NCBI RefSeq assembly: GCF_001027285.1 | Contig: NZ_CP011509.1 | Location: 2,116,501-2,180,500, forward strand | DNA length: 64,000 nucleotides | Source of the DNA: Archangium gephyra | GTDB taxonomy: Bacteria > Myxococcota > Myxococcia > Myxococcales > Myxococcaceae | Reading direction: 5' to 3' | In this document: one piece after another, positions 51,342 through 59,431 of the stretch | How the letters are laid out: every line of letters begins with the position of its first letter | How positions within the stretch are numbered: position 1 is the stretch's first letter | Notes under the pieces: generated by a model | Databases searched by the model: none | What the model saw: only the letters and a program-made list of their open reading frames with translations | Told to the model about the DNA's origin: nothing | Made by a program: the position numbers and the translations under genes

Positions 51342-52592
51342 TCAGACGGAGGCCGCGGCCCGTCCCAGGCCCTCGGCCACGGAGGTGAAGGCGTCCTTCG
51401 TCTTCACCCGCTCCTCGCCGAAGCGCTCGGTGTAGAGCCGGCGCACGGCGGGAATCTGCGAGGAGCCTCCGGTGAGGAAGACGGCGTCCACCTCGCCGGC
51501 TCCCGCGCAGCGCTCCAGCAGCCCCTCGGTGACCTGGCGCAGCTCGGTGAGCAGCGACGCGGAGGCCTCCTCGAACTCGGCGCGGGTGATGGGCTCGTGC
51601 AGGTGGATGCGGGCCTCCTCGAAGTCGAGCGTGGCCTCCTCCTGCGAGGAGAGCTGGACCTTGACGGCCTCGATGGCGCGGAAGAGCCGGTAGCCGAGGT
51701 TGTCCATGACGAGATCGTACAGGGCCTCGGCCTCGGCGGGCTTGTCGCTGGACTCGAGCATCAGCTCCAGCAGCTCCTGGGTGGACTTCTCGCGGATGAA
51801 GGACATCTCGTGCCAGGAGAGCAGCTTGGACATGACGTGCTGGGGTACCGCCAGCCGCTTGTCGCTGAAGCCCCGGACTTTGTAGGTGGAGCCGGCGCCG
51901 AAGCGGGGCAGCAGCTTGTAGCGCATGATCTCGGCGTCGAAGCGGTCACCGCCGATGCGCACGCCGGTGGAGCCCACCACGTCCGCGCGCCGGTCCGGGT
52001 TGCCGCGGCGCGAGGGCCCCAGCCGCATGAGCGTGAGGTCCGTGGTGCCGGCGCCGAAGTCGGCCACCAGCACCAGCTCGTCGCGGGTGAGCTGGGCCTC
52101 GTAGGAGAGCGCGGCGGCGATGGGCTCGATGAGGAACTGGATGTGGGTGAAGCCGGCGATCTCCGCGGCCTTGCGCAGGCGCTGCTCGGCGAGCACATCC
52201 GCCTCGGGGTCCGGGGAGAAGAGGGCGGGGCGGCCGAGCACCACGGACTCGGGGGCGCCGCCGGTGTGGGGCGCGGCGGCCTCGCGGACGCGGCGCAGCA
52301 GCAGGGCGACGAGGTCCTCGATGAGCCAGGTGCGGCCGCGGATCTGCGTGGCGCGGAAGGAGGCGCTGTGCAGGAAGGACTTCACGGACTGGATGAAGCG
52401 GCCCGTGTGGTCGTCGAGGTAGCGGGCGATGGCCGGGGCGCCCGTGTACACCTCGCGCTCGTCCTCGGGGAAGAAGATGACGGAGCGGTAGAGACGGGGA
52501 TCGCTGTAGCCAGGCGAGATGGGGAGCACCGTCCCGTCCGGGAGGGCGATGGCGGTGTTGCTGGTTCCGAAGTCGAGTCCGCAGGCGGCCAT
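51342..52592 (-). CDS. Hsp70-family protein, YegD-like
   Basis: 416 residues, the actin-like ATPase part of Hsp70 only. Phosphate-1 GLDFGTSNTAIALPDG (5-20), phosphate-2 VLVADFGAGTTDLTLMR (about 178-194), adenosine motif FLTGGSSQIPAVRRLY (about 375-390) and the connect segments are present; no substrate-binding domain follows. This is the plan of E. coli YegD, a chaperone-like protein of unclear role. ATG 52592 follows GAGGAGG; a longer frame (to 52712) merely reads through a REP element. Confidence 0.9.
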   Translation of the reverse strand: MAACGLDFGTSNTAIALPDGTVLPISPGYSDPRLYRSVIFFPEDEREVYTGAPAIARYLDDHTGRFIQSVKSFLHSASFRATQIRGRTWLIEDLVALLLRRVREAAAPHTGGAPESVVLGRPALFSPDPEADVLAEQRLRKAAEIAGFTHIQFLIEPIAAALSYEAQLTRDELVLVADFGAGTTDLTLMRLGPSRRGNPDRRADVVGSTGVRIGGDRFDAEIMRYKLLPRFGAGSTYKVRGFSDKRLAVPQHVMSKLLSWHEMSFIREKSTQELLELMLESSDKPAEAEALYDLVMDNLGYRLFRAIEAVKVQLSSQEEATLDFEEARIHLHEPITRAEFEEASASLLTELRQVTEGLLERCAGAGEVDAVFLTGGSSQIPAVRRLYTERFGEERVKTKDAFTSVAEGLGRAAASV

Positions 52593-52647
52593 GGGGGCGC
52601 CTCCTCTACGCGCAAACGGTGCGCATGGGTAGCGCCGAGTGCATCTT

Positions 52648-52680
52648 CCCTCTCCCCTCGGGAGAGGGTCGGGGTGAGGG
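52648..52680. repeat. REP-like palindromic element (copy 3)
   Basis: CCCTCTCCC / GGGAGAGGG hairpin followed by TCGGGGTGAGGG, the same unit as at 32353. It lies between the divergently oriented Hsp70-like gene and the small secreted protein gene. Confidence 0.75.
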
Positions 52681-52788
52681 TGCCTATACCCGTGTATGGT
52701 TGCCCGTTGCACGGAGGGCCGGGGTCCCGGTTTGAGCCGCGTGCCCGGAGTGCGTCATGCTGGGAATCATCCACGCGGAGGCCGCCCG

Positions 52789-53049
52789 ATGAAGACGCTG
52801 CTCGCCGTGCTTCAGCTCACCCTGGTCTCACCAGAGCCCGCTCCGGCTTCGGAACAGCCGGTCTCGACCCCACCGTCCGAGAGCCAGCGGGTGCTGACGA
52901 TCGACTTCGAGGATGAAGACCTCGAGCTCGACCTGTCCACCTATGAGACGGAGTGCTTCCCGGATCGCCGATGCTGTTTCTGGCGGCCGCTGATCCGGAT
53001 CCGCGAGGACTTCAACGACAAGGTGATGAAGTCCGTGGCGGAGATGTAG
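52789..53049 (+). CDS. Small exported hypothetical protein
   Basis: 86 residues. A short hydrophobic start (TLLAVLQLTLVS), a Pro/Ser/Glu linker, then a compact acidic segment LTIDFEDEDLELDLSTYE and a terminal LIRIREDFNDKVMKSVAEM helix with CFPDRRCCF between. The DFEDE...LIRIREDF combination reminds me of short myxobacterial exported proteins, but I cannot name a family. GCGGAGG precedes the ATG by eight bases. Confidence 0.65.
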   Translation: MKTLLAVLQLTLVSPEPAPASEQPVSTPPSESQRVLTIDFEDEDLELDLSTYETECFPDRRCCFWRPLIRIREDFNDKVMKSVAEM

Positions 53050-53056
53050 CGGAGCC

Positions 53057-53947
53057 TCAATCCAATAACTGGCGCAGGCCCCGCGTCAGCCGCTCGGCGT
53101 GCCAGCGTTGCAACTCACGGGCTGTCCGGGCGGCGCGCTCGGCCCGCTCCTCGCGCACGCGCTCCTGCAGCGTGCGCGCGGCGGTGCGCTCGGCGGCGGT
53201 GCCCTTCGCGGCGAAACCCTCGAGCAGCCCCAACCGCACATCCGAGTCGTGCAACTCGCCCAGCAGCTCCTGGAGGGGCACCAGCGCCTCCAGCAGGGCC
53301 TCCATCTTCCGGCGCATGGCGGGGCGGAAGAGCTCCGCCTCGTAGCGGAGCTTCTTCACCTCCTTGCGCAGCTCATGGGCCGTGGGCGCGTCCGGAGCGG
53401 CCGCGTAGTCCTCCATGAGCCGCTGCACCTCACGCAGGCGGCGGCGGAGCTGACGGCGGACGCGCTGGCCTCCATAACGCCCGGGGCCCTTCAGCCGTGT
53501 CGTCTCGTCCAGGAGCGCGGGCACCGTCCGCTCGTCCCAACGCTTCATCACGCGCCGAAGCTGCTTCTCCTTCGCGCCGAGCTGGGACTCCACGCTCGCG
53601 CGCAGCGCCTCGAATCCCGCCCGCTTCGCCGGCTTCTCCTTCCGGGCGGCCTGTTTCAGCCAGGCCCCCTGCACGTGGATGTCACGCACCTCGCCCAGGG
53701 CGTCCTGAAGCTTCTTCACCTCGCGTTCCAGCGGCGCCAGTCCACCCAGGCGGCGGAACACCTTCAGCGCCGCGCGCAGGCGGCGGGTGGACACACGCAG
53801 GTCATGGACACCGTCCTCGGTGAGCTGCCCGTCGAGCGCGTCCTGCTCGTGGCGCACGTCGGCCAGGCGGCTGGAGACGAGTCGGCGGGCGGCCTCTTGC
53901 AGGCGGCTGTCCGGGCCAAGTCCGCGGATGGGAGTAGGGCGGGGCAT
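53057..53947 (-). CDS. CHAD domain protein
   Basis: 296 residues, a stand-alone conserved histidine alpha-helical domain: VHDLRVSTRRLRAALKVFRR (about 46-65) opens the domain, ELRKEVKKLRYEAELF (about 198-213) is the second basic/His helix, and LQELLGELHDSDVR (about 230-243) is the signature third one. CHAD domains bind polyphosphate and often accompany CYTH triphosphatases. Here it starts 13 bases after the pyrophosphatase stop, so the two form an operon pointing to polyphosphate/pyrophosphate handling. Confidence 0.9.
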   Translation of the reverse strand: MPRPTPIRGLGPDSRLQEAARRLVSSRLADVRHEQDALDGQLTEDGVHDLRVSTRRLRAALKVFRRLGGLAPLEREVKKLQDALGEVRDIHVQGAWLKQAARKEKPAKRAGFEALRASVESQLGAKEKQLRRVMKRWDERTVPALLDETTRLKGPGRYGGQRVRRQLRRRLREVQRLMEDYAAAPDAPTAHELRKEVKKLRYEAELFRPAMRRKMEALLEALVPLQELLGELHDSDVRLGLLEGFAAKGTAAERTAARTLQERVREERAERAARTARELQRWHAERLTRGLRQLLD

Positions 53948-53960
53948 GACTCCGCTCTCC

Positions 53961-54509
53961 CTAGCGCCGGGCCTTCATCTCGTACGTGGTGGCGGCCTTG
54001 CCGACCATCTTCTCGGCGGCCTCCGCTCCCTCCCAGCCGAGGATGCGCACGTCCTTGTCCGCGAAGGCGACGGCGGCGGTGAAGAAGTGCTCCAGCTCCT
54101 GACGCTCCCGGCGCGACAGATCTTGGATGGAGTTCAGGTTCTCCGCGCGTGCCGCGATGATGGGGACGACGAGCAGCCGGTCATTGCGCTCCCGGCCACC
54201 TCCGCGCTTCTTCTTCTGGTCCACCTTCAGCACCCCGAGGGCGCGGCAGGGGAGCACCACGCCGGGGTAGGTGGATTGATCCCAATACACCAGCGCGTCG
54301 AGCGGATCTCCGTCGGGGGCCTCGGTGCTGGGGACGAAGCCCCAGTCGAAGGGGTAGCGCATTCCGTGCACGAGGGGCCGGGAGACGGTGAAGGCGCCGA
54401 GCTTCGGTTCGTACTTCAGCTTCACCGTGGAGGCCCGGGGCGACTCGACGACGACATGGAAGGAGCCGTCCTTGCCGCGCAGGGGAATGCGGGTGAGGTC
54501 CGTGGTCAT
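53961..54509 (-). CDS. ppa: Inorganic pyrophosphatase (family I)
   Basis: 182 residues. LVHGMRYPFDWGFVP (46-60) precedes the metal cluster DGDPLDALV (D66, D68, D71), and KKKRGGGRERNDRLLVVP contains the further Asp (D110) of the ENDK-like stretch. It splits PPi to two phosphates and drives biosynthetic reactions. The Arg/Gly-rich insert KKKRGGGRER is longer than in E. coli. ATG 54509 gives the usual start (frame open to 54545). Followed by the CHAD gene. Confidence 0.9.
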   Translation of the reverse strand: MTTDLTRIPLRGKDGSFHVVVESPRASTVKLKYEPKLGAFTVSRPLVHGMRYPFDWGFVPSTEAPDGDPLDALVYWDQSTYPGVVLPCRALGVLKVDQKKKRGGGRERNDRLLVVPIIAARAENLNSIQDLSRRERQELEHFFTAAVAFADKDVRILGWEGAEAAEKMVGKAATTYEMKARR

Positions 54510-54592
54510 GGTGTCGAGGCTCGGACGGACTGTCCCCGGGGACAAGTGCCCCCGGAGGCGAGTTTCACCTCGACAACCTTCGAGGCCCGCGG

Positions 54593-55069
54593 TCAGGGCG
54601 TAGCGGAGGCCAGCAGGGAGCGCTTCGCGGCGCGAGCGGAGCCGAGGCCCCCGAGGGTGTACCAGAGCACGGTGAGGAAGGCGGTGGAGCGCCTGGCGCG
54701 GCTGGGGCGCTCGCCGAGCCCGAGGTAGGGCGGGAGCACCACGGCGCCCAGGCCCGCGAGCGCACCGAGGAAGGCGCCGCGCAGGTAGATGCGGCGCGGG
54801 CGGCCGATGGAGACGAGGGCGTAATAGAGGGTATTGCTCAGCAGGTCGCCGATGAGGCTCTGCTGGTACAGCGCGCGGCCATGGGGCGTCGGCAGGCCGA
54901 GCCGCTTGGAGAGCTTCTTGATGGAGCGCATGCCGAGCACATCCATGCGCGGAGGATGCTTGAGCACGGCGCGCGCACCCTGGTGCACGAGCGTGAGGGA
55001 GACGGCGCCCGCGAGGCCGGGGCCGAGCGATTGGAAGAAGCCGCGAGGTTGGGAGACGGGCTCACTCAT
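54593..55069 (-). CDS. Hypothetical membrane protein
   Basis: 158 residues with about three hydrophobic segments (LGPGLAGAVSLTLVHQG; GAFLGALAGLGAVVLPPYLGL; AFLTVLWYTLGGLGSA). SNTLYYALVSIGRPRRIYLRG lies between. AGGGG precedes ATG 55069 by four bases. I recognise no family; gene lies between pyrophosphatase and GST genes, same strand. Confidence 0.7.
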   Translation of the reverse strand: MSEPVSQPRGFFQSLGPGLAGAVSLTLVHQGARAVLKHPPRMDVLGMRSIKKLSKRLGLPTPHGRALYQQSLIGDLLSNTLYYALVSIGRPRRIYLRGAFLGALAGLGAVVLPPYLGLGERPSRARRSTAFLTVLWYTLGGLGSARAAKRSLLASATP

Positions 55070-55142
55070 GGTGCCCCTCAAGCTAGGCACCGGGCCCGCC
55101 GTGTTCCGGTCCCGGGTGCCTGCCTGACTGGCCGCTGGGCGG

Positions 55143-55769
55143 CTACTTGAGCTCCGGCACCTTCATGCCGCGCTGTACGGCCGGGCGGGCGGCCACGGTG
55201 TCCATCCAGCGCCGCACGTTGGCCACCGCCGGCAGCAGCTCCGGGTAGTACTGCGTGGCGCCCGCCAGCCACGGGTACGTGGCGATGTCCGCCACCGAGT
55301 ACTCGGGGGCGAGGAACTCGTGCTGCGCCAGGTGCTTGTCCATCACGCCCAGGATGCGCTCGGACTCCTTCGTGTAGCGCTCGATGGCGTACGGAATCTG
55401 CTCCTTGGCGAAGCGCTTGAAATGGCCGAGCTGTCCCAGCATGGGCCCCACGGCGCTCATCTGGAACATCAGCCACTGCACCGCCTCGGTGCGCGCGCGC
55501 GGATCCGCCGGCAGCAGCTTCCCCGTCTTCTCGGCCAGGTAGAGCAGGATGGCGCCGGACTCGAAGACGGACAGCGGCTTTCCGCCCGGACCCTGGTGGT
55601 CCACGATGGCCGGAATCTTGTTGTTGGGATTGATGGCGAGGAACTCGGGCTTGAACTGATCGCCCTTCATGATGTCCACCACGTGCACCGTGTAGGGCAG
55701 CCCCAGCTCCTCCAGCGCGATGGACACCTTGCGCCCGTTGGGCGTGGTGAACGTGTACAGGTCAATCAT
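55143..55769 (-). CDS. Glutathione S-transferase, YghU/YfcG-like
   Basis: 208 residues. Thioredoxin-like N-domain MIDLYTFTTPNGRKVSIALEE with the TPNG motif typical of the Nu-class (YfcG/YghU) disulfide-reducing GSTs, INPNNKIPAIVD (54-65) with the cis-Pro, and ESGAILLYLAEK (about 80-91). The helical C-domain has SVADIATYPWLAG. Likely a glutathione-dependent peroxide or disulfide reductase. Its start overlaps the SDR stop (ATGA), forming a two-gene operon. Confidence 0.9.
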   Translation of the reverse strand: MIDLYTFTTPNGRKVSIALEELGLPYTVHVVDIMKGDQFKPEFLAINPNNKIPAIVDHQGPGGKPLSVFESGAILLYLAEKTGKLLPADPRARTEAVQWLMFQMSAVGPMLGQLGHFKRFAKEQIPYAIERYTKESERILGVMDKHLAQHEFLAPEYSVADIATYPWLAGATQYYPELLPAVANVRRWMDTVAARPAVQRGMKVPELK

Positions 55770-56629
55770 CGTCCCACCCCCGTCAGTTCGGCGCTCTTGC
55801 GCCACAGCGTCTCGGCGCCCTCGTCGCTCTGGGCGGCCTTGGACTCGCGGGCCACCTTGCTCTTGATGAAGTACTTCGCGCTCATGCCCTCCACCTCGGG
55901 TGAGGCGGCCAGGTACACCGAGGTGCGGGCACCGCCCTCGGCGGAGAGCATGAAGGGGGCGGCCAGCTTCACCAGGTGCTTGAAGAAGCCCTCGGCGTTG
56001 AGACCGAACCCGGTGCGCACCACGCCCGGGTGCAGGCTGTTGGCCGTCACCTTCGTGCCCTGCAGCCGCTTGGACAGGCCGCGGGTGAAGAGGATGTTGG
56101 CCAGCTTCGAGTTGCCATAGACCTTCATGCCGCTGTAGCCGCCGCGCTCGGCCTGCGGGTCGTCGAGGAAGTCGAGCGAGCCCATGCGGTGCCCCTCGGA
56201 GGAGACATTCACCACGCGCGAGGGGCCGCTGGCCTTGAGCAGCTCCAACAGCAGGTTCGTCAGCAGGAAGTGGGAGAGGTGGTTGGTGGCGAAGGTGGCC
56301 TCGAAGCCGTCGGGCGTCACCTTGCGCCGGTCGAGCACGAGGCCCGCGTTGTTGAGCAGCACGTCCAGCCGTGGGTACCGGGACTGGAAGTCCTGGGCCA
56401 GCTGGCGCACGGAGGCCAGCGAGGTGAGGTCGGCGAGGAGCAGATCCAGCTTCGCGTCGGGCACGGTGCGGCGCACCTCGGCGAGCGCGGCCTCTCCCCG
56501 GCCCTTGTCACGTCCCGACAACACCACGGTGGCACCCGCGCGCGCGAGCGCCCGGGCCGACTCCAGCCCGATGCCCGAGGTGGCTCCGGTGATGAGGCAG
56601 ACCTTCCCTTGCATGTTTCCCGGCGTCAT
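55766..56629 (-). CDS. Short-chain dehydrogenase/reductase (retinol dehydrogenase-like)
   Basis: 287 residues, classical SDR fold. TGATSGIG (14-21) binds NAD(P), NNAG 93-96, S143/S144 and Y171-x-x-x-K175 (YGNSK) give the catalytic set, and R40 in SGRDK suggests NADPH preference. Sequence features (ATNHLSHFLLTNLLL, NSLHPGVVRTG) resemble the RDH/WWOX branch acting on lipid-like alcohols or ketones. First gene of the SDR-GST pair. Confidence 0.92.
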   Translation of the reverse strand: MTPGNMQGKVCLITGATSGIGLESARALARAGATVVLSGRDKGRGEAALAEVRRTVPDAKLDLLLADLTSLASVRQLAQDFQSRYPRLDVLLNNAGLVLDRRKVTPDGFEATFATNHLSHFLLTNLLLELLKASGPSRVVNVSSEGHRMGSLDFLDDPQAERGGYSGMKVYGNSKLANILFTRGLSKRLQGTKVTANSLHPGVVRTGFGLNAEGFFKHLVKLAAPFMLSAEGGARTSVYLAASPEVEGMSAKYFIKSKVARESKAAQSDEGAETLWRKSAELTGVGR

Positions 56630-56714
56630 CCTGTATGGCCCTCCAGAAATGAGGGCCCTCTATAATGCGCCAGGGGGCCCGCGCGCACGCTGGCGAGCGG
56701 GCCCGGGGACAGGC

Positions 56715-57272
56715 TCAGGCGTTGGGCGCGGTGGTGCGCTCCTCGATGATGGTGGAGGGGGCGACCTCGTCGCGGCTCGAGGCGGCCGAGCCGTACAGGT
56801 GGCTCTCGAGGAACCAGAGGTCCTGCTCCACCTGGCCGAGGGTCTGGGTGAGGAGATCCTCGGTGACCGGGTCGTTGAGATCGCCCGCGCGCTGGATGCC
56901 GCCGCGGATGGTGGAGGCGTAGATGGTGATGCGGTCCACGAGCACGCGCACGTGGTCGTCGCCGTTCACCGCGCTCAGGTCGTACTCCTCCAACTCACTG
57001 TTCTTGGTGGCCAGGCGGATGGTGCCCTGGGCATAGCCACCGAGGGCGCCCGCGCGCTCGGCGAACTGGTCGGCCTGTTTGCGTACATGGTCGGCCACGG
57101 TGTCGAAGAGCTCATGGCGGCTGATGAAGTCCTTGCCCCGGATGTTCCAGTGGGCCTGCTTCACCTGCCAGTGCAGGTCGATGGACGTGGCCAGGCAGAC
57201 GTTGAGCAGCTCGATGAGCTCCGCGCGGGACTCGCGGGGGAGATTGATGTGGCTGGGGAACTTCGTGGTCAT
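56715..57272 (-). CDS. dps: DNA-binding ferritin-like protein Dps
   Basis: 185 residues of a four-helix ferritin. The ferroxidase signature DLHWQVKQAHWNIRGKDF (32-49) and HELFDTVADHV (53-63) supply the His/Asp/Glu iron ligands shared between subunits. The protein forms dodecamers that store iron oxidised by peroxide and protect DNA. The N-terminus (MTTKFPSHINLPRESR) is longer than needed and mildly basic. Monocistronic; no OxyR or Fur box is evident in the ~130 bases upstream. Confidence 0.92.
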   Translation of the reverse strand: MTTKFPSHINLPRESRAELIELLNVCLATSIDLHWQVKQAHWNIRGKDFISRHELFDTVADHVRKQADQFAERAGALGGYAQGTIRLATKNSELEEYDLSAVNGDDHVRVLVDRITIYASTIRGGIQRAGDLNDPVTEDLLTQTLGQVEQDLWFLESHLYGSAASSRDEVAPSTIIEERTTAPNA

Positions 57273-57406
57273 ACGTCACCCCTCGTCTGTGGTTCCGTCC
57301 GGCCGGAGAGCCGACGGTTCTTTCAGACGGTGGGGACGGAGAGGGCTCGCGCCAACCCGGCCGGGCCTGTCCGGAGAGCAGGCGGACGGGGAAGGGGAGC
57401 CCTGGG

Positions 57407-58129
57407 CTATTGCCGCGGCGCCTGGGCCAGCACTTCCACCGTCGCGGAGATGACAGCGGGGGCGCTCAGCATCAGCTGGTGCGCGGGCACGAAGAAGGTG
57501 CGCTCGGTGGCGCCGGGCAGGCGGGCGCTGTCGGCCGGGACGACGGTGCTGTCCAGCGGCGTCCAGAAGGAGAAGACCTCGGTGTCTCCCCAGGGGTTCT
57601 CGCGGCGGTTCAGCTCGCGCAGGAAGGTGCTGTCCGGGCGCATCTGCACCAGGGCGGGGTCCGCCTTCAGGTACGCCGCGCGCGTGCCGTGGTGCGGCCC
57701 CGAGATGGAGACAAAGCGGCGCACGCGCGGCTGGCCCCCCAGCTCCTGCATCCAGTAGCGCGAGGACAGAGCGCCCTGGCTGAAGGCCACCACGTCGATG
57801 CGCTCGGCGCCGGTGCGCTTGCGCAGGCCCTCCGCCGCGCGGCGCACCTGGTAGGCCATCACCTCGATGGGCATCTGGCCGTTGTTGGGGTGCAGCCGCA
57901 CCGCGTACAGGCGCTCCTGGGGCCAGCCGGCCTGCTGGAACGCATCCACCATCGCGAAGAAGGCACCCGGGGTGTCATCGGTGCCGTGCACGAACAGCAC
58001 GGGCACCTGCTCGGGGGCGGAGGTGGGCTTCGCCTCGGGCGCGGCGGCACAGCCCGTCACGACGGCGAGCAGGGCCAGCACGAGCGCGCGCCAGGCGCGT
58101 GGAGAGACGTCATGAAGAGGGGAGAGCAT
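57407..58129 (-). CDS. Lipoprotein lipase/esterase (class 2 lipase-like)
   Basis: 240 residues, lipobox VVTGC (Cys 27). VPVLFVHGT (42-50) precedes the oxyanion loop, AFSQGA holds nucleophile S117 in an A-x-S-x-G elbow as in Bacillus LipA-type enzymes, FWTPLDSTVVP the Asp and VPAHQLML the His. SISGPHHGT is also typical. Anchored in a membrane and exposed to periplasm or outside. It lies 36 bases downstream of the other lipase-like gene, so both may be one operon. Confidence 0.85.
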   Translation of the reverse strand: MLSPLHDVSPRAWRALVLALLAVVTGCAAAPEAKPTSAPEQVPVLFVHGTDDTPGAFFAMVDAFQQAGWPQERLYAVRLHPNNGQMPIEVMAYQVRRAAEGLRKRTGAERIDVVAFSQGALSSRYWMQELGGQPRVRRFVSISGPHHGTRAAYLKADPALVQMRPDSTFLRELNRRENPWGDTEVFSFWTPLDSTVVPADSARLPGATERTFFVPAHQLMLSAPAVISATVEVLAQAPRQ

Positions 58130-58165
58130 GGTGGGCTCCAGGGCAACGGCTGGGCCCGCTGTGTA

Positions 58166-59299
58166 TCAGGTCTCCAGCAGGACGAAATCCACCACGGTGC
58201 TCCACAGGCGCTCGAACTGGAGCCGGCGGAAGCCGGAGCCCGAGATGAGCCAGTCCACGTGGGGCGGCCGGTGGGAGGGCTGGTCGAAGTGGCCGATGGC
58301 GTCCAGGTGGTCCGCGCGCACGGCCGTCAGCACCCGCCCGTACACCTGCGAGCGCGTGGGGACGATGCCGTCACAGGCCTGCGGGCCGGGCATGGCCCCG
58401 TAGGCCTCCACCAGCGCCGCCGTCTGCGCCGGGGTGTGCAGGGGAATGGCCGTGAGGGGCATGCGCTGGGTGCGCCCGTAGAGGAAGCCGTACACGGTGT
58501 GGGTGATCTGGGCGTACGGATCCAACCCCGCGCTCACCCGCGCGCGCAGCGACGGCGGCCGTGCCTGGGTGATGACGGAGCCGTAGCGCACCCCGGGCCG
58601 GTCCAGGGTGCTCGCGTTGAAGAGGTCGATGCCCTCGGGGGTGAGCTGGGGGACGAGTGAGGCGTCGTTGGTCACGTCGCCCAGGAAGCGGACGAGCTCC
58701 TCGCGGCGCTCCACGGAGAAGTCTCCCAGCAGCTGCTCGAAGAGCTGGTCCAGGATGGTGGGGCGGAAGCCGAGCTGCTCGTCCCAGCGTGTCAGCACAC
58801 TTCCCAGCCGGAAGGCCACGCTCAGCGGCAGCCGGCCGAAGCGCAGCACGTACACGGTGAAGAGCGACAGCAGTTGCAGCAGCTTCTGGCCGAAGAGACC
58901 CAGGAAGAAGGTGGCCAGCGGAGTGCCCGAGTGCGGGGTGGACACCGTCACCAGCGTGCGGACCCGGCGGGCATAGGGCTCCACGTCGATGTCGTCGCCC
59001 AGCATCGCGCCCGGGCTGATGAACAGCCGCGAGTCCAGCCCTCCGGTGGAGTGGCCGATGAGGTGGATGGGGCCGTCGTCGTTCTTCGCGCTCGCCTCGA
59101 TGGCCCTGTAGAGGTCCGCGGCGCGCGTGCGGATGGAGCCGGTGGGGTGCGAGAGCACCTGCACCACCTCGACCTCCACGCCGCGGCGCGCCATCTCCGC
59201 CACGAAGTAGTCGCGCACGTGCCCGAAGTAGAGCAGCTCTCCCAGGTTGGCGAAGCCGAAGAAGCCGGGGACCAGGTAGATGTGGTGCTTCGTCGCCAT
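58166..59299 (-). CDS. Cytosolic lipase/esterase-like alpha/beta hydrolase
   Basis: 377 residues without signal peptide. IYLVPGFFGFANLGEL opens with the oxyanion strand, LIGHSTGGLDSRL carries S84, then VTVSTPHSGTPLATF as in triacylglycerol lipases; ACDGIVPTRSQ gives the Asp and AIGHFDQPSH the His. A central ~100-residue helical insert (about 135-250) forms a lid-like domain. ATG 59299 gives MATKHHIYLVPG. The product is larger than ordinary esterases; substrate may be a long-chain ester. Confidence 0.82.
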   Translation of the reverse strand: MATKHHIYLVPGFFGFANLGELLYFGHVRDYFVAEMARRGVEVEVVQVLSHPTGSIRTRAADLYRAIEASAKNDDGPIHLIGHSTGGLDSRLFISPGAMLGDDIDVEPYARRVRTLVTVSTPHSGTPLATFFLGLFGQKLLQLLSLFTVYVLRFGRLPLSVAFRLGSVLTRWDEQLGFRPTILDQLFEQLLGDFSVERREELVRFLGDVTNDASLVPQLTPEGIDLFNASTLDRPGVRYGSVITQARPPSLRARVSAGLDPYAQITHTVYGFLYGRTQRMPLTAIPLHTPAQTAALVEAYGAMPGPQACDGIVPTRSQVYGRVLTAVRADHLDAIGHFDQPSHRPPHVDWLISGSGFRRLQFERLWSTVVDFVLLET

Positions 59300-59431
59300 T
59301 GTCCCCAACCTTCCGCAGTCCCCGCCTCCAACTCAAGCCCGACGTGCATCCTCCGTTCGCTCGGGTTGACGGCGCGCCACTCCCGGGCCACAACCCGGCC
59401 CTTCTCCCTCCCCAGGAAGGAACGCCCGCCC

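Noticed and set aside
52593-52712. N-terminal extension of the Hsp70-like protein
   Set aside because: It translates the REP element (HPHPDPLPRGEG-type residues), and ATG 52592 with GAGGAGG gives the proper MAACGLDFGTSN start.
58874-59431. Long N-terminal extension of the S46 peptidase
   Set aside because: Runs antisense to the lipase-like gene and is His/Arg/Ala-rich; GTG 59432 with AGGAAGGA begins a correct signal peptide.
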